Source of the DNA: Acidobacteriota bacterium
GTDB lineage: Bacteria; Acidobacteriota; Blastocatellia; Pyrinomonadales; Pyrinomonadaceae
Assembly (NCBI GenBank): GCA_019639155.1
Contig: JAHBSJ010000011.1
Location: 1-64,000, forward strand
Direction: 5' to 3'
Length of the DNA stretch: 64,000 bases
Positions within the stretch are counted from its first letter, which is position 1; every line of letters begins with the position of its first letter. This document shows, piece after piece, positions 9,283 through 18,341 of this stretch. The notes beneath the pieces are model-generated. The model did not search any database. It was given only the letters and a program-made list of their open reading frames with translations, and had not been told where the DNA came from. The position numbers were made by a program, and so were the translations under genes.

Positions 9283-10523
9283 TAGTCATTAAATCGCTTG
9301 AAGATCAAACACGCATTCGTCCCGCCGAAGCCGAAATTGTTCGAAAGAGCGTATTCTACCTCCGCCTCGCGTGCGGCATTCGGAATGTAATCGAGGTCGC
9401 AGTCGGGATCCGGCGTGTCGTAGTTTATCGTCGGCGGCAGCATCTTCTCTGTGATCGCCTTTACGGAGAACACGGCCTCAAGCCCGCCGGCGGCGCCGAG
9501 AGCGTGCCCCGTCATCGATTTGGTCGAGCTCACAGGCGTTTTGTAGGCATGCTCGCCGAAAACTTTTCTGATCGCCAGCGTTTCGAACTTGTCGTTGTAA
9601 GGCGTCGAAGTGCCGTGAGCGTTGATGTAGCCGATCTGTTCGGGTGAGATACCCGCGTCCTTGATCGCTCTTTCCATTACGCGAATAGCACCCGATCCTG
9701 ATTCATCCGGCATCGTCACGTGAAACGCGTCACCCGACATTCCGTAGCCGACGATCTCCGCTAGGATATTCGCTCCGCGAGCCTTTGCGAACTCAAGCTC
9801 CTCGAGGATCATGATGCCCGCACCTTCGCCGATAACGAAACCGTCGCGGTCGAGGTCGAAGGGCCTCGATGCCCGTTTCGGATCGTCGTTGCGTGTCGAA
9901 AGTGCCCGCATTGAAGCGAATCCCGCTACAGACATCGGTGTGATGGCGCTTTCGGCACCGCCGCAGATCATCGCATCCGCGTCGCCGCGTTCGATGATGC
10001 GAAAACTGTCGCCGATAGCGTGAGCACCCGCGGAGCATGCCGTCGCCGTGGCCGAATTCGGCCCTTTCGCACCATGACGAATGGAGACGTTGCCCGCAGC
10101 AAGGTTGACGATCGCCGAAACTATAAAGAACGGTGAAACGCGTTCGGGGCCGGAATTGAGCAGCTTTTCATGCTCGCGTTCGATGGCCCAGAAATCGCCA
10201 ATGCCGGAACTGATGTACGTCCCGACCATATCGGCATTAGACTCGTCGATGACGAGTCCGCTGTGTTTCATCGCCTCGTCCGAGGCCGCCAACGCAAAAT
10301 GCGTGAAAGCTCCCATCCTGCGTGCTTCCTTCTTATCCAGAAAGCTCAGCGGATCGAAATCCTTGACCTCACACGCAAAACGCACGGGAAAGCCCTCGAC
10401 ATCAAATTTCTTGATGCCGTCCGCGCCGTTCTCACCGCGCATCATTGCGGCCCAGGTCGAATCAACGTCGTTTCCCAACGCCGTCACCAACCCGAGCCCT
10501 GTTACTACAACTCGACGTTTCAT
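9282..10523 (-). CDS. fabF: 3-oxoacyl-ACP synthase II (KAS II)
   Basis: 413 residues, full-length FabF: start RRVVVTGLGLVTALGNDVDS, nucleophile Cys in TATACSAGAHAIGD, catalytic His in INAHGTSTPYNDKFET and second His in STKSMTGHALGAAGG, glycine-rich end NNFGFGGTNACLIF. It condenses malonyl-ACP with acyl-ACP in chain elongation. It lies directly downstream of acpP in the minus-strand fatty-acid synthesis cluster. A cloverleaf-like repeat fills the 58-nt gap to acpP. No convincing ribosome binding site precedes the ATG. Confidence 0.97.
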   Translation of the reverse strand: MKRRVVVTGLGLVTALGNDVDSTWAAMMRGENGADGIKKFDVEGFPVRFACEVKDFDPLSFLDKKEARRMGAFTHFALAASDEAMKHSGLVIDESNADMVGTYISSGIGDFWAIEREHEKLLNSGPERVSPFFIVSAIVNLAAGNVSIRHGAKGPNSATATACSAGAHAIGDSFRIIERGDADAMICGGAESAITPMSVAGFASMRALSTRNDDPKRASRPFDLDRDGFVIGEGAGIMILEELEFAKARGANILAEIVGYGMSGDAFHVTMPDESGSGAIRVMERAIKDAGISPEQIGYINAHGTSTPYNDKFETLAIRKVFGEHAYKTPVSSTKSMTGHALGAAGGLEAVFSVKAITEKMLPPTINYDTPDPDCDLDYIPNAAREAEVEYALSNNFGFGGTNACLIFKRFND

Positions 10524-10529
10524 AGGTTT

Positions 10530-10576
10530 AGAGTGCGGGCTTCAGCCCGTAAAGAACGCGATCGCTCGCGCACTCT
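10530..10576. repeat. Cloverleaf-like palindromic repeat between acpP and fabF
   Basis: Outer 8-bp arms AGAGTGCG (10530-10537) and CGCACTCT (10569-10576) enclose two inner hairpins: GGGC-TTCA-GCCC (10537-10548) and the palindrome GCGATCGC (10558-10565). No T-run follows. It may dampen read-through from acpP to fabF or stabilise the acpP message; this is inference. Confidence 0.7.
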
Positions 10577-10581
10577 GAACA

Positions 10582-10818
10582 TTACCCTTTGTGCTGCTCT
10601 ACGTATGCGTAAGCATCGCGAACGCTCTGGATCTTCTCTGCGTCCTCATCGGGTATCTCGATGTCAAATTCCTCTTCAAAACGCATTACTAGCTCCACGA
10701 GGTCGAGCGAATCGGCACCGAGGTCTTCGATAAAGCGTGCGTTTTCAGTTACTTCGGCCTCATCGACACCGAGTTCATCTACAATGATCTGTTTGATCTT
10801 ATCCTGTACGTCTGACAT
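10582..10818 (-). CDS. acpP: Acyl carrier protein
   Basis: 78 residues, acidic. The phosphopantetheine attachment serine is S37 in [12 protein letters not shown]. The start [18 protein letters not shown] is typical. A strong ribosome site (GAGGAG, about 6 nt from ATG) fits the high expression expected of ACP. It carries growing acyl chains between the Fab enzymes encoded next to it (fabD upstream, fabF downstream). Confidence 0.98.
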   Translation of the reverse strand: MSDVQDKIKQIIVDELGVDEAEVTENARFIEDLGADSLDLVELVMRFEEEFDIEIPDEDAEKIQSVRDAYAYVEQHKG

Positions 10819-10835
10819 AGTTTCTCCTCAAATTA

Positions 10836-11768
10836 TTAAATAGTTGCTAAAGTATTGCTCAAACTCGTCGGGTCTTCGATGTTCGCCGTTTCGGCCTCGC
10901 GGTCGATCTGGCGAACCAGGCCTGAGAGCACCTTTCCGGGTCCGATCTCGACGAACCTTGTTACGCCTTCCCGACGCAAAAGTTCCAAGGTCTGCAGCCA
11001 CCTAACGGGCGACGAAACCTGTTGGATTAGCTTATCGCAAACAGCCGAGGCGTCAAAATTCGCCAATGCGTCAACATTGTGAACGATCGCACACTCAGGT
11101 GCGCCATATTCCAAACCGCGAAGGTCTTCACTCAACCGCTCCTGAGCGGGCATCATCAGCGAACAATGGAAAGGAGCCGAAACGGGCAGTTTTATCGCAC
11201 GTTTCGCACCCATTTCTTTCAATATCTCACATGCACGATCGACCGCTTCCGTATTTCCGGCAATGACGATCTGCGAAGGCGAATTGATGTTAGCAGGACT
11301 GCAAACTTGACCTTCGGCGGCCTTCTCACAGCCCGCGGCGACGGTCGCCTCGTCGAGGCCCAATATCGCTGCCATTGCTCCAACGCCCACGGGAACCGCT
11401 TCCTGCATATAGGTGCCGCGTTTTCGCACCGTCCGCACTGCATCCGCCAGATCGAGTACACCCGCCGCAACCAACGCCGAATATTCGCCCAAGCTGTGCC
11501 CCGCAACAACGTTTGGTTTCGGCAGACCCTCAGCGACAGCGGCTCTATATGCCGCTACCGAAGTCGTCAATATTGCCGGTTGGGTGTTCGCCGTCAGTTT
11601 CAATTCTTCTTCATCACCCGAAAAACAAAGCTCTGAGAGCGAAAAACCGAGAGCTTCGTCGGCGATCTCAAAAACTTCTCGAGATGCAGGAAAGGCATCG
11701 TAAAGAGCCTTTCCCATTCCGACAGATTGGCTTCCCTGGCCGGGAAATATGTATGCGATCTTGCCCAT
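10836..11768 (-). CDS. fabD: Malonyl-CoA:ACP transacylase
   Basis: 310 residues. Hallmarks: YIFPGQGSQSVGMGK at the N-terminus, nucleophile S92 in GHSLGEYSAL, the conserved Arg region AVRTVRKRGTYMQEAVP, catalytic His in SAPFHCSLM, and the C-terminal VEIGPGKVLSGLVRQID. It loads malonate onto ACP for fatty-acid elongation. The gene lies 17 nt upstream of acpP in the same transcription unit. fabG, which often sits between fabD and acpP, is absent here. Confidence 0.97.
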   Translation of the reverse strand: MGKIAYIFPGQGSQSVGMGKALYDAFPASREVFEIADEALGFSLSELCFSGDEEELKLTANTQPAILTTSVAAYRAAVAEGLPKPNVVAGHSLGEYSALVAAGVLDLADAVRTVRKRGTYMQEAVPVGVGAMAAILGLDEATVAAGCEKAAEGQVCSPANINSPSQIVIAGNTEAVDRACEILKEMGAKRAIKLPVSAPFHCSLMMPAQERLSEDLRGLEYGAPECAIVHNVDALANFDASAVCDKLIQQVSSPVRWLQTLELLRREGVTRFVEIGPGKVLSGLVRQIDREAETANIEDPTSLSNTLATI

Positions 11769-11855
11769 CAGCTATTTTCGGCGCAGAGCCCGAGAGGCCG
11801 CAAATATCTTCATTGCATCTCGAAGGCTTAGCGACTTCGGGTTAATAGATACTCA

Positions 11856-12842
11856 TCAAAAACGGATAACCGTTCCGCCCCATGTAACGCCGCCGCCGAA
11901 CGCGGTCAGCAGAACGAGGCTCCCTTCTTTGATTCGGCCCGATTGAATGCACTCGTCCATCGCGATCGGGATCGACGCGGATGAAGTGTTGCCGTGCATT
12001 GCGATGTTCGAATAGACCTTTTCCTCCGGCACGCCGAGCCTGGATGCCACCGCGTCAGTGATACGCTGATTAGCCTGATGCGGGATCACAATATCTACGT
12101 CATCGACCGTGTAGCCTGCTTTTTCGAGCATTTCGGCAGATATATCCGCCATCGAACGCACCGCAACCTTGAAAAGCTCATTGCCCTTCATCTTGAAAAA
12201 GTGCAGGCGTTCGTCGATGGTCTCGTGGGTAGTGCCGAGCTTTGTGCCGCCGCCCGGAGCATAAAGCTGCTCTTCGTAACGGCCGTCGGATCTGATCTTC
12301 GTCGCAAGGATTCCCTTACCTTTTTCTACAGGGCCGACAACAGCCGCTCCGGCGCCGTCACCGAAAATAACGCAGGTTCCCCGGTCGGTATAATCGACGT
12401 ATTTTGTGAGAACTTCGGCACCGATGACCAAAGCATAACGGATCTGCCCCGTTCGGATCATCGATTCGACCATCGTCAGGCTGTACAAAAATCCCGAGCA
12501 CGCCGCAAAAACGTCCATGCCGGCGGCATTCACCGCACCGATCTGTGCCTGTATCAAGGCACCTGTTGACGGCATTATCTGATCCGGCGTGGTAGTCGCG
12601 CAGATGATAATGTCGATATCTTCAGGCTTTAGGCCCGCCCTTTCGATAGCTTGCAGTGCGGCCTTTGTACCGAACTGCGAGGTGTATTCGTTTTCCGCCG
12701 CTTTGTGACGCTGCTTGATGCCGGTGCGCGTAGTGATCCATTCATCGTTGGTATCAACGATCTTCTCCAGATCGGCATTCGTTAGAATGCCCTCCGGATA
12801 AGCGTGTCCCATTCCGATGATACCGGCGTTATATTCCGTCAT
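11856..12842 (-). CDS. fabH: 3-oxoacyl-ACP synthase III (KAS III)
   Basis: 328 residues. The catalytic triad is visible: C115 in VFAACSGFLYSL, His in IPHQANQRI and Asn in MHGNTSSASIPIA. N-terminal features include DEWITTRTGIKQR and the C-terminal LTAFGGGVTWGG. It starts fatty-acid synthesis by condensing acetyl-CoA (or a branched acyl-CoA) with malonyl-ACP. The 87-nt gap to fabD holds no recognisable gene. plsX, normally between rpmF and fabH, is missing. Confidence 0.97.
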   Translation of the reverse strand: MTEYNAGIIGMGHAYPEGILTNADLEKIVDTNDEWITTRTGIKQRHKAAENEYTSQFGTKAALQAIERAGLKPEDIDIIICATTTPDQIMPSTGALIQAQIGAVNAAGMDVFAACSGFLYSLTMVESMIRTGQIRYALVIGAEVLTKYVDYTDRGTCVIFGDGAGAAVVGPVEKGKGILATKIRSDGRYEEQLYAPGGGTKLGTTHETIDERLHFFKMKGNELFKVAVRSMADISAEMLEKAGYTVDDVDIVIPHQANQRITDAVASRLGVPEEKVYSNIAMHGNTSSASIPIAMDECIQSGRIKEGSLVLLTAFGGGVTWGGTVIRF

Positions 12843-12867
12843 GTCGGGGCTTGAGGATCAGATGTTG

Positions 12868-13053
12868 CTATTCGGCTTCTTTCGGCTCAATGACCTGACG
12901 GCCTTTGTACATGCCGGTCTTAGGGTCGATACGATGCGGCTTTTTCGCTTCGCCGGTGTCTTTGTCCATATAGAACTGCGGCGTTTTCAGCGCATCATGA
13001 GCTCGACGCTGCCGAGTTCTCGCATGTGAATGTCTTCGTTTTGGATTTGGCAT
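12868..13053 (-). CDS. rpmF: 50S ribosomal protein L32, cysteine-free form
   Basis: 61 residues: PNPKRRHSHARTRQRRAHDA is the typical basic N-terminus, and KPHRIDPKTGMYKGRQVI is the typical end. The four zinc-binding Cys of the usual form are absent; the positions hold non-Cys residues, so this is the zinc-independent variant. A clear AAGAGGT ribosome site lies before the ATG. It follows the DUF177 gene by 38 nt, the classical yceD-rpmF pairing. Confidence 0.95.
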   Translation of the reverse strand: MPNPKRRHSHARTRQRRAHDALKTPQFYMDKDTGEAKKPHRIDPKTGMYKGRQVIEPKEAE

Positions 13054-13091
13054 TATTACCTCTTATTAGTTACCTGCCAACTTGCAGGCAT

Positions 13092-13601
13092 TCAATTCAA
13101 ATTCTGCAATGCGGCCCATCTGGGGTCTGTCTCTCGGCCGGAACAGTCACACGAGTCAATGTTCCAATTCACCCCGCATTTTGGGCAAAGCCCCTTACAA
13201 TCGTCGCTGCACAAACAGATCTCAGGCAGCTCAAGCAGTATCCGTTCACGGGCAAGCTCCGCCAACTCTACTTCGCCGCCGACGACCAGCGATTCGTCAA
13301 GACCATCGTCCGTTACCTGCAACTCAGCATCAGTCGGCTCATATTCGGCATCGACGAGCACATCGACAAAGTCTTCATTGATCGTGAACGTCGTCGCTTC
13401 CAGGCACCGAGAACACGGCAACTCGACGTCTGCCGTAACGTTGCCTTCGACGAAAACCCGCACGCCTTCTTTTCGGACGGTCCCGGAAAAAACCGCTTCG
13501 CCGACAAGCTTCGCATCGTCGTCCAACCTGACCTCTTCCTGCCCAAAGCTCTCGTCTATCTGACGCGGCTGAACGGAAACGTGGTCGAGGTTGATCTTCA
13601 T
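13092..13601 (-). CDS. DUF177/YceD-type 23S rRNA accumulation protein
   Basis: About 169 residues from ATG at 13601 (MKINLDHVSVQPRQIDESFG). An upstream GTG at 13634 would add 11 residues but gives a less typical N-terminus. Family features: VEGNVTADVELPCSRCLE, EDFVDVLVDAEYEP, and a cysteine-rich end, CLCSDDCKGLCPKCG. YceD proteins are needed for normal 23S rRNA levels in E. coli and plants, and almost always sit immediately upstream of rpmF, as here. The Cys pairs may bind metal. Confidence 0.9.
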   Translation of the reverse strand: MKINLDHVSVQPRQIDESFGQEEVRLDDDAKLVGEAVFSGTVRKEGVRVFVEGNVTADVELPCSRCLEATTFTINEDFVDVLVDAEYEPTDAELQVTDDGLDESLVVGGEVELAELARERILLELPEICLCSDDCKGLCPKCGVNWNIDSCDCSGRETDPRWAALQNLN

Positions 13602-13687
13602 TGTCAAAAACTGCCGCCGCACGGTCTCTATCACCGGGCAAACGGCAAAAGTGTAATTATAACGTGCAGACCGACAGTGTCAACCAA

Positions 13688-14758
13688 CTAACGGGTACTT
13701 AACCCGGAGCCGACGGCGTCATGGATCGTCCTCAACCCGCTATCTCTTATGCGTTTTGCCAATCCACTGCAAACATCCGCTGCGAAGGTCGGGCCACCGT
13801 AAACGAAGCCCGTATAGGCCTGAACCAGAGAAGCTCCCGCCTCGATCTTTTCAAACGCATCATTCCCATCGAATATCCCGCCGACGCCTACGACCGGGAG
13901 CTTTCCATCGGAAAATTCGAAAATCCGCCGGACCACTTCCGTCGAAAGATTGGTCAGCGGCCTGCCACTCAGTCCGCCTGCACCGATGGCTTCAACGTCT
14001 GTTGTTTTCAGGCCTTTACGAGAAATGGTGGTATTTGTCGCGATGATCCCGTCGATGCCGTATTCCATACATTTTTCAACAACAGCGTCGATCTCCGCAT
14101 CGTTCAGGTCCGGCGCGATCTTGACCAGAAGCGGCTTTCTCGTTTTGTCCGCATTCCTTCCCGTTAGTGCCGACAGCAATTCGTCGAGACTCTCCCCTTT
14201 CTGCAGTTCCCGTAAATTCGGCGTATTCGGCGACGATATATTGACCGTAACGTAATCCGCCACAGGCCTGACGATGTCGAATGTCCGAATATAATTTTCA
14301 ACCGCGTCCGCGATAGCAACATCGCGATTCTTTCCGATATTCACACCCACAACGCACGCCCTTTTGATCTTCGCCAATCTTTCCGCGACTGCTTCCGCAC
14401 CGTCATTATTAAAGCCAAGCCTGTTTATCAGCGCCTTGTCGGCCGGCAATCGAAACATCCGCGGCCGCTCGTTCCCGGGCTGCGGCTTGAGCGTGACCGT
14501 GCCCACCTCGACAAAACCGAACCCAAGCGAAGCAAGCTGCTCGACGACGGTTCCGTTCTTGTCGAAACCGGCAGCAATGCCGAGCGGATCTTTGAACCGC
14601 AGCCCGAAAACCTCCGTCTCGAGCTCGGGAAACACCTCATCGCTGTAAAACGGACTCGCGAATCCGCTTCGCAATGAACGCATACCGAGCTCGTGTGCAC
14701 GCTCGGCGTCCAACGCGAACATTATCGGCCTGACGATTGTGTTCCAAAGTCCCGACAT
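13688..14758 (-). CDS. pyrD: Dihydroorotate dehydrogenase, quinone-linked (class 2)
   Basis: 356 residues, with the N-terminal helical membrane-associating extension of class 2 enzymes (LWNTIVRPIMFALDAERAHE). FMN-site and catalytic motifs: GIAAGFDKNG, GFVEVGTVTLKPQPGN, RLINRLGFNNDGAE (as ALINRLGFNNDGAE), the catalytic serine region VNISSPNTPNLRELQ, LLVKIAPDL, ATNTTISR, and GVGGIFDGNDA. It oxidises dihydroorotate and feeds electrons to quinone at the inner membrane. It diverges from pyrR-pyrB-pyrC across 93 nt, grouping four pyrimidine genes. Confidence 0.97.
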   Translation of the reverse strand: MSGLWNTIVRPIMFALDAERAHELGMRSLRSGFASPFYSDEVFPELETEVFGLRFKDPLGIAAGFDKNGTVVEQLASLGFGFVEVGTVTLKPQPGNERPRMFRLPADKALINRLGFNNDGAEAVAERLAKIKRACVVGVNIGKNRDVAIADAVENYIRTFDIVRPVADYVTVNISSPNTPNLRELQKGESLDELLSALTGRNADKTRKPLLVKIAPDLNDAEIDAVVEKCMEYGIDGIIATNTTISRKGLKTTDVEAIGAGGLSGRPLTNLSTEVVRRIFEFSDGKLPVVGVGGIFDGNDAFEKIEAGASLVQAYTGFVYGGPTFAADVCSGLAKRIRDSGLRTIHDAVGSGLSTR

Positions 14759-14813
14759 CGAAATTTAGATTCTATTTAATGCACGCCGCATTCCAAACTT
14801 GCGGGCGTAAACT

Positions 14814-14842
14814 TTGAACTTCGCCCCGCCCTTTGTTACGAT
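14814..14842 (+). promoter_or_regulatory. Sigma-70-type promoter for pyrR (near-leaderless)
   Basis: TTGAAC at 14814-14819, an exact 17-bp spacer, and TACGAT at 14837-14842. Transcription would begin at about 14849-14850, only 2-3 nt before the ATG at 14852. This explains the lack of a ribosome site and rules out the TTG at 14843 as start. Confidence 0.6.
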
Positions 14843-14851
14843 TTGCTACGA

Positions 14852-15415
<564 letters not shown>

Positions 15416-15417
15416 TT

Positions 15418-15441
15418 CAGGCCTTACGGCCTGTTTTTTTT
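15418..15441 (+). terminator. Rho-independent terminator / candidate attenuator between pyrR and pyrB
   Basis: CAGGCC - TTAC - GGCCTG (15418-15433) followed by eight T. It begins 3 nt after the pyrR stop and ends 11 nt before the pyrB ATG. A second small hairpin, TTCGAC-GAT-GTCGAA (15374-15388), lies upstream inside pyrR. With no room for a separate promoter, pyrB must be transcribed by read-through or from within pyrR. Confidence 0.85.
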
Positions 15442-15452
15442 AACCAACACCG

Positions 15453-16475
15453 ATGGAGAAACCTTTTAGACGACGTGACCTGTTGGGCATCCGCGAACTC
15501 TCCGCCGCGGAGATCAAGGGCATTCTCGATACGTCCGAGAATTTTCTTGAGGTCAATGTCCGCGAGATCAAGAAAGTGCCGACGCTCCGCGGAAAGACGG
15601 TGATCAATCTCTTTTTCGAAAACTCAACCCGCACGCGTACATCTTTTGAGCTGGCAGCAAAACGCCTTTCGGCCGATGCCGTCAACATCAGCGTTGCGTC
15701 GTCCAGCCTCAGCAAAGGCGAGACTCTCGTTGATACGGCGTTGAATCTCGACGCCATGAATCCCGACTGCATCGTCGTCCGCCACGGATCGGCGGGGGTG
15801 CCTTATCAGCTTGCTAAGGTCAGCAAAGCGGCCATCATAAACGCGGGCGACGGCTCGAACGAGCATCCGACACAGGCTCTGCTCGACGCGATGACGATCC
15901 GCGAACATAAGAAACAATTCGACGGCCTCGAGGTCGCGATCGTCGGCGATATTCTGCACAGCCGCGTCGCACGTTCGAATATACATCTGCTCACAAAACT
16001 CGGTGCGCGTGTTCGCGTCGCCGGCCCGGGAACACTCGTACCGAACGGATTTGAACATTTGATTCACCTAGGCGAAAGACCCTCAGGCTCCCCTCCTTAC
16101 GAAGGAGGGGTGGCTGCGGCCTCCGCTGATGGGGTGGTTCTCCCTCAACAGCTCCAAGTCTGCGAGCACATTGAGGACGCCATCCGCGGAGCCGACGTCG
16201 TAATGATCCTACGCATCCAACGCGAACGGCAGGACGCCGCATATTTCCCAACGCTGCGTGAATATTCGATCCATTACGGCCTGACGAACGAACGGCTTGA
16301 CCTCGCAAAAAAAGACGCTATCGTCCTGCATCCCGGTCCGATGAACCGCGGCATCGAGATCGCGTCCGAGGTCGCCGACAGTTCTCGCTCACTGATACTC
16401 GACCAGGTAAAATACGGCGTCGCCGTCCGGATGGCCGTGCTGTATCTAGCAACCGGAGGCTCCGCCCCAACGTAA
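15453..16475 (+). CDS. pyrB: Aspartate carbamoyltransferase, catalytic chain, with an inserted palindromic-element segment
   Basis: 340 residues against about 310 for usual chains. Carbamoyl-phosphate site: [18 protein letters not shown]. Other motifs: [48 protein letters not shown] and [13 protein letters not shown]. The enzyme makes carbamoyl aspartate, the committed step to UMP. About residues 208-233 ([20 protein letters not shown]) are an in-frame insertion coded by a palindromic DNA element and lie in the surface loop between the GPGTLVPNG strand and the [15 protein letters not shown] helix. No ribosome site is seen before the ATG; a terminator lies 11 nt upstream. pyrC follows after 5 nt. 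Confidence 0.96.
   Translation: MEKPFRRRDLLGIRELSAAEIKGILDTSENFLEVNVREIKKVPTLRGKTVINLFFENSTRTRTSFELAAKRLSADAVNISVASSSLSKGETLVDTALNLDAMNPDCIVVRHGSAGVPYQLAKVSKAAIINAGDGSNEHPTQALLDAMTIREHKKQFDGLEVAIVGDILHSRVARSNIHLLTKLGARVRVAGPGTLVPNGFEHLIHLGERPSGSPPYEGGVAAASADGVVLPQQLQVCEHIEDAIRGADVVMILRIQRERQDAAYFPTLREYSIHYGLTNERLDLAKKDAIVLHPGPMNRGIEIASEVADSSRSLILDQVKYGVAVRMAVLYLATGGSAPT
16075..16150. repeat. Palindromic element inserted in frame in pyrB
   Basis: A perfect hairpin at 16090-16110 has 9-bp arms CCCCTCCTT and AAGGAGGGG around ACG. It is followed by GGTGGCTGCGGCCTCC and GATGGGGTGGTTCTCCC. The segment keeps the reading frame, has no stop, and codes for residues absent from usual aspartate carbamoyltransferases. 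I recall similar palindromes as dispersed intergenic repeats in other bacteria, but no search was made. Exact ends are estimated. Confidence 0.7.
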
Positions 16476-16480
16476 TTTCT

Positions 16481-17764
16481 ATGAAGCTTTTGATTGCGAA
16501 CGGCCATCTGATCGATCCGGCCGCACAGGAAAATACAGGCATGAACGTCCTCATCGAGGACGGCAAAGTTTCTGCTTGGCTGCGGCCGAATGAGAAGCCG
16601 CCTGAGGGCTGCGAGGTTTTTGACGCAAGCGGATTGTTGGTCGCTCCGGGATTCATCGATCTGCACGTTCATCTGCGAGAGCCGGGACAGGAACATAAAG
16701 AAACGATCGCAAGCGGTGCTGCGGCGGCGGTTGCGGGCGGCTGGACGTCAGTTTGCCCGATGCCGAATACGAATCCTGTCAACGACAACGCTGCGATCAC
16801 TCGCTACATGATCGAGCAGGCGGAACACGCGGGCCTCGCAAATGTGTTCCCGATCGGTGCGATCACGAAATCTTCTGACGGTGCGGAACTCGCCGAAATG
16901 GGCGAGATGAAGGCCGCCGGTGCCGTTGCGGTGTCGGATGACGGGCGGCCCGTCCCGAACGCCGGCATCATGCGGCGTGCGATGCAGTACGCAAAGGATT
17001 TCGGGCTGCCGGTGATCGATCATTGCGAGGACAAATCGCTCTCTGCCGGCGGAGTTATGCACGAAGGCCGCGTCTCACTTTTGCTTGGCCTCAAAGGAAT
17101 GCCGGCTCTCGCCGAAGACATCGACGCGGTCCGCGACATCATTCTCGCGAAAGACACCGGAGCCCACGTCCACATCGCTCATGTATCGACAAAAGGAGCG
17201 GTCGATGCCGTCCGCCGTGCGAAAAATGAAGGCATCAACGTCACCTGCGAGGTTACGCCGCATCATTTCACGCTGACCGATAAATTCGTCGAAGGCTACG
17301 ACACCAATTACAAAATGGCTCCGCCGCTTCGCTCTGAAGAGCATCTCGAAGCCATCATCGAAGGCATCAAGGACGGCACCATCGACGCTATCGCTACCGA
17401 CCACGCACCGCATCATCACGATGAAAAGGCTCTGGAATTCGACCGAGCACCGATGGGAATCACGGGCTTGGAAACCGCCGTCGGGCTGGCTTTCAATGAG
17501 CTTGTTCATAAAGGCATCATCAGCCTCGAACGACTTGTAGAAATGTGCTCAGCCAACCCTGCACGCATTTTCAGCCTCGAAGGACGCGGCACTCTGCGGC
17601 CCGGTTCGGTTGCCGATATTACGGTGATTGACCCTGAAGCGAAATGGACGTATAGTAACGCCGAATCGCGTTCACGTTCGCGAAACTCGCCATTCGACGG
17701 GTGGGAATTTACGGGCCGTGCGGTCGCGACATTTGTAGGCGGAAAATTGGTCTTTCAGGCCTGA
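16481..17764 (+). CDS. pyrC: Dihydroorotase (class I type)
   Basis: 427 residues. Metal-binding HxH in [18 protein letters not shown]; second-site histidines in [15 protein letters not shown] and [12 protein letters not shown]; catalytic Asp in [16 protein letters not shown]; and C-terminal [19 protein letters not shown]. It closes carbamoyl aspartate to dihydroorotate, the substrate of the nearby pyrD product. The 5-nt gap from pyrB implies co-transcription and a shared response to the attenuator. No carB, pyrE or pyrF is in the window. Confidence 0.97.
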   Translation: MKLLIANGHLIDPAAQENTGMNVLIEDGKVSAWLRPNEKPPEGCEVFDASGLLVAPGFIDLHVHLREPGQEHKETIASGAAAAVAGGWTSVCPMPNTNPVNDNAAITRYMIEQAEHAGLANVFPIGAITKSSDGAELAEMGEMKAAGAVAVSDDGRPVPNAGIMRRAMQYAKDFGLPVIDHCEDKSLSAGGVMHEGRVSLLLGLKGMPALAEDIDAVRDIILAKDTGAHVHIAHVSTKGAVDAVRRAKNEGINVTCEVTPHHFTLTDKFVEGYDTNYKMAPPLRSEEHLEAIIEGIKDGTIDAIATDHAPHHHDEKALEFDRAPMGITGLETAVGLAFNELVHKGIISLERLVEMCSANPARIFSLEGRGTLRPGSVADITVIDPEAKWTYSNAESRSRSRNSPFDGWEFTGRAVATFVGGKLVFQA

Positions 17765-17773
17765 AATATTCAT

Positions 17774-18301
17774 ATGAAATTCCTTTTATTTATCTCGGCG
17801 ATCATCCTTTTTGCCGCGGCGAATTCCTCTGCACAGGTCACGAGTGTTTATACAGACCTTGACGCAAGCAAATGCAAGACGATCGAGGTCGACGAAGAGG
17901 GCGGCGGGCTTTACCGCGGTGAATGCAAAGGCGTCGGCGGCTATAAACTCCACGTCGTCGAAGGCGACCTCCGGCAGTCGATCGACGTGATCTCGCCCGG
18001 AGGCGGACAGCGGCAGCTTAAGTTTTGGGATGTATCGAGTGCTTTCTCATATGTCGGAAATAAGGCCGAGTGGCGCGTTCGGCGCGGTGTTCCCTTCGCT
18101 TTGATCGTCCGATTCAACATCAGCGAAAACCCGGAGGATACCCGCAAGATAACATCGCTGCTTGTAGTGTCGAAGATCACTCGCGACGGCTCTTGCGTCA
18201 CGGATGTCGTAAGGCCGCAAGCCAATCAGAACGCCGTCGCACGCCGCTTGGCTGACGCATCGGCGGCAAAGCCTTGTAAATTTTCATACGAAGACGAATA
18301 G
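17774..18301 (+). CDS. Secreted hypothetical protein (175 aa)
   Basis: A clear Sec signal peptide (MKFLLFISAIILFAAANSSA, cleavage near AQV) is followed by a beta-rich domain with four Cys in the mature protein (SKCKTIEVDEEGGGLYRGEC early; DGSCVTDVV and KPCKFSYEDE late), which may form two disulfides. It starts 9 nt after pyrC, so it may be co-transcribed although no pyrimidine role is implied. I do not recognise a family. Confidence 0.8.
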   Translation: MKFLLFISAIILFAAANSSAQVTSVYTDLDASKCKTIEVDEEGGGLYRGECKGVGGYKLHVVEGDLRQSIDVISPGGGQRQLKFWDVSSAFSYVGNKAEWRVRRGVPFALIVRFNISENPEDTRKITSLLVVSKITRDGSCVTDVVRPQANQNAVARRLADASAAKPCKFSYEDE

Positions 18302-18341
18302 TTTCGGCTTCGGCAAAAACAAGAACTGAACGGGTGAAAAC

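Noticed and set aside
14843..14851. TTG start for pyrR three codons upstream
   Set aside because: It falls between the -10 box and the predicted transcription start.
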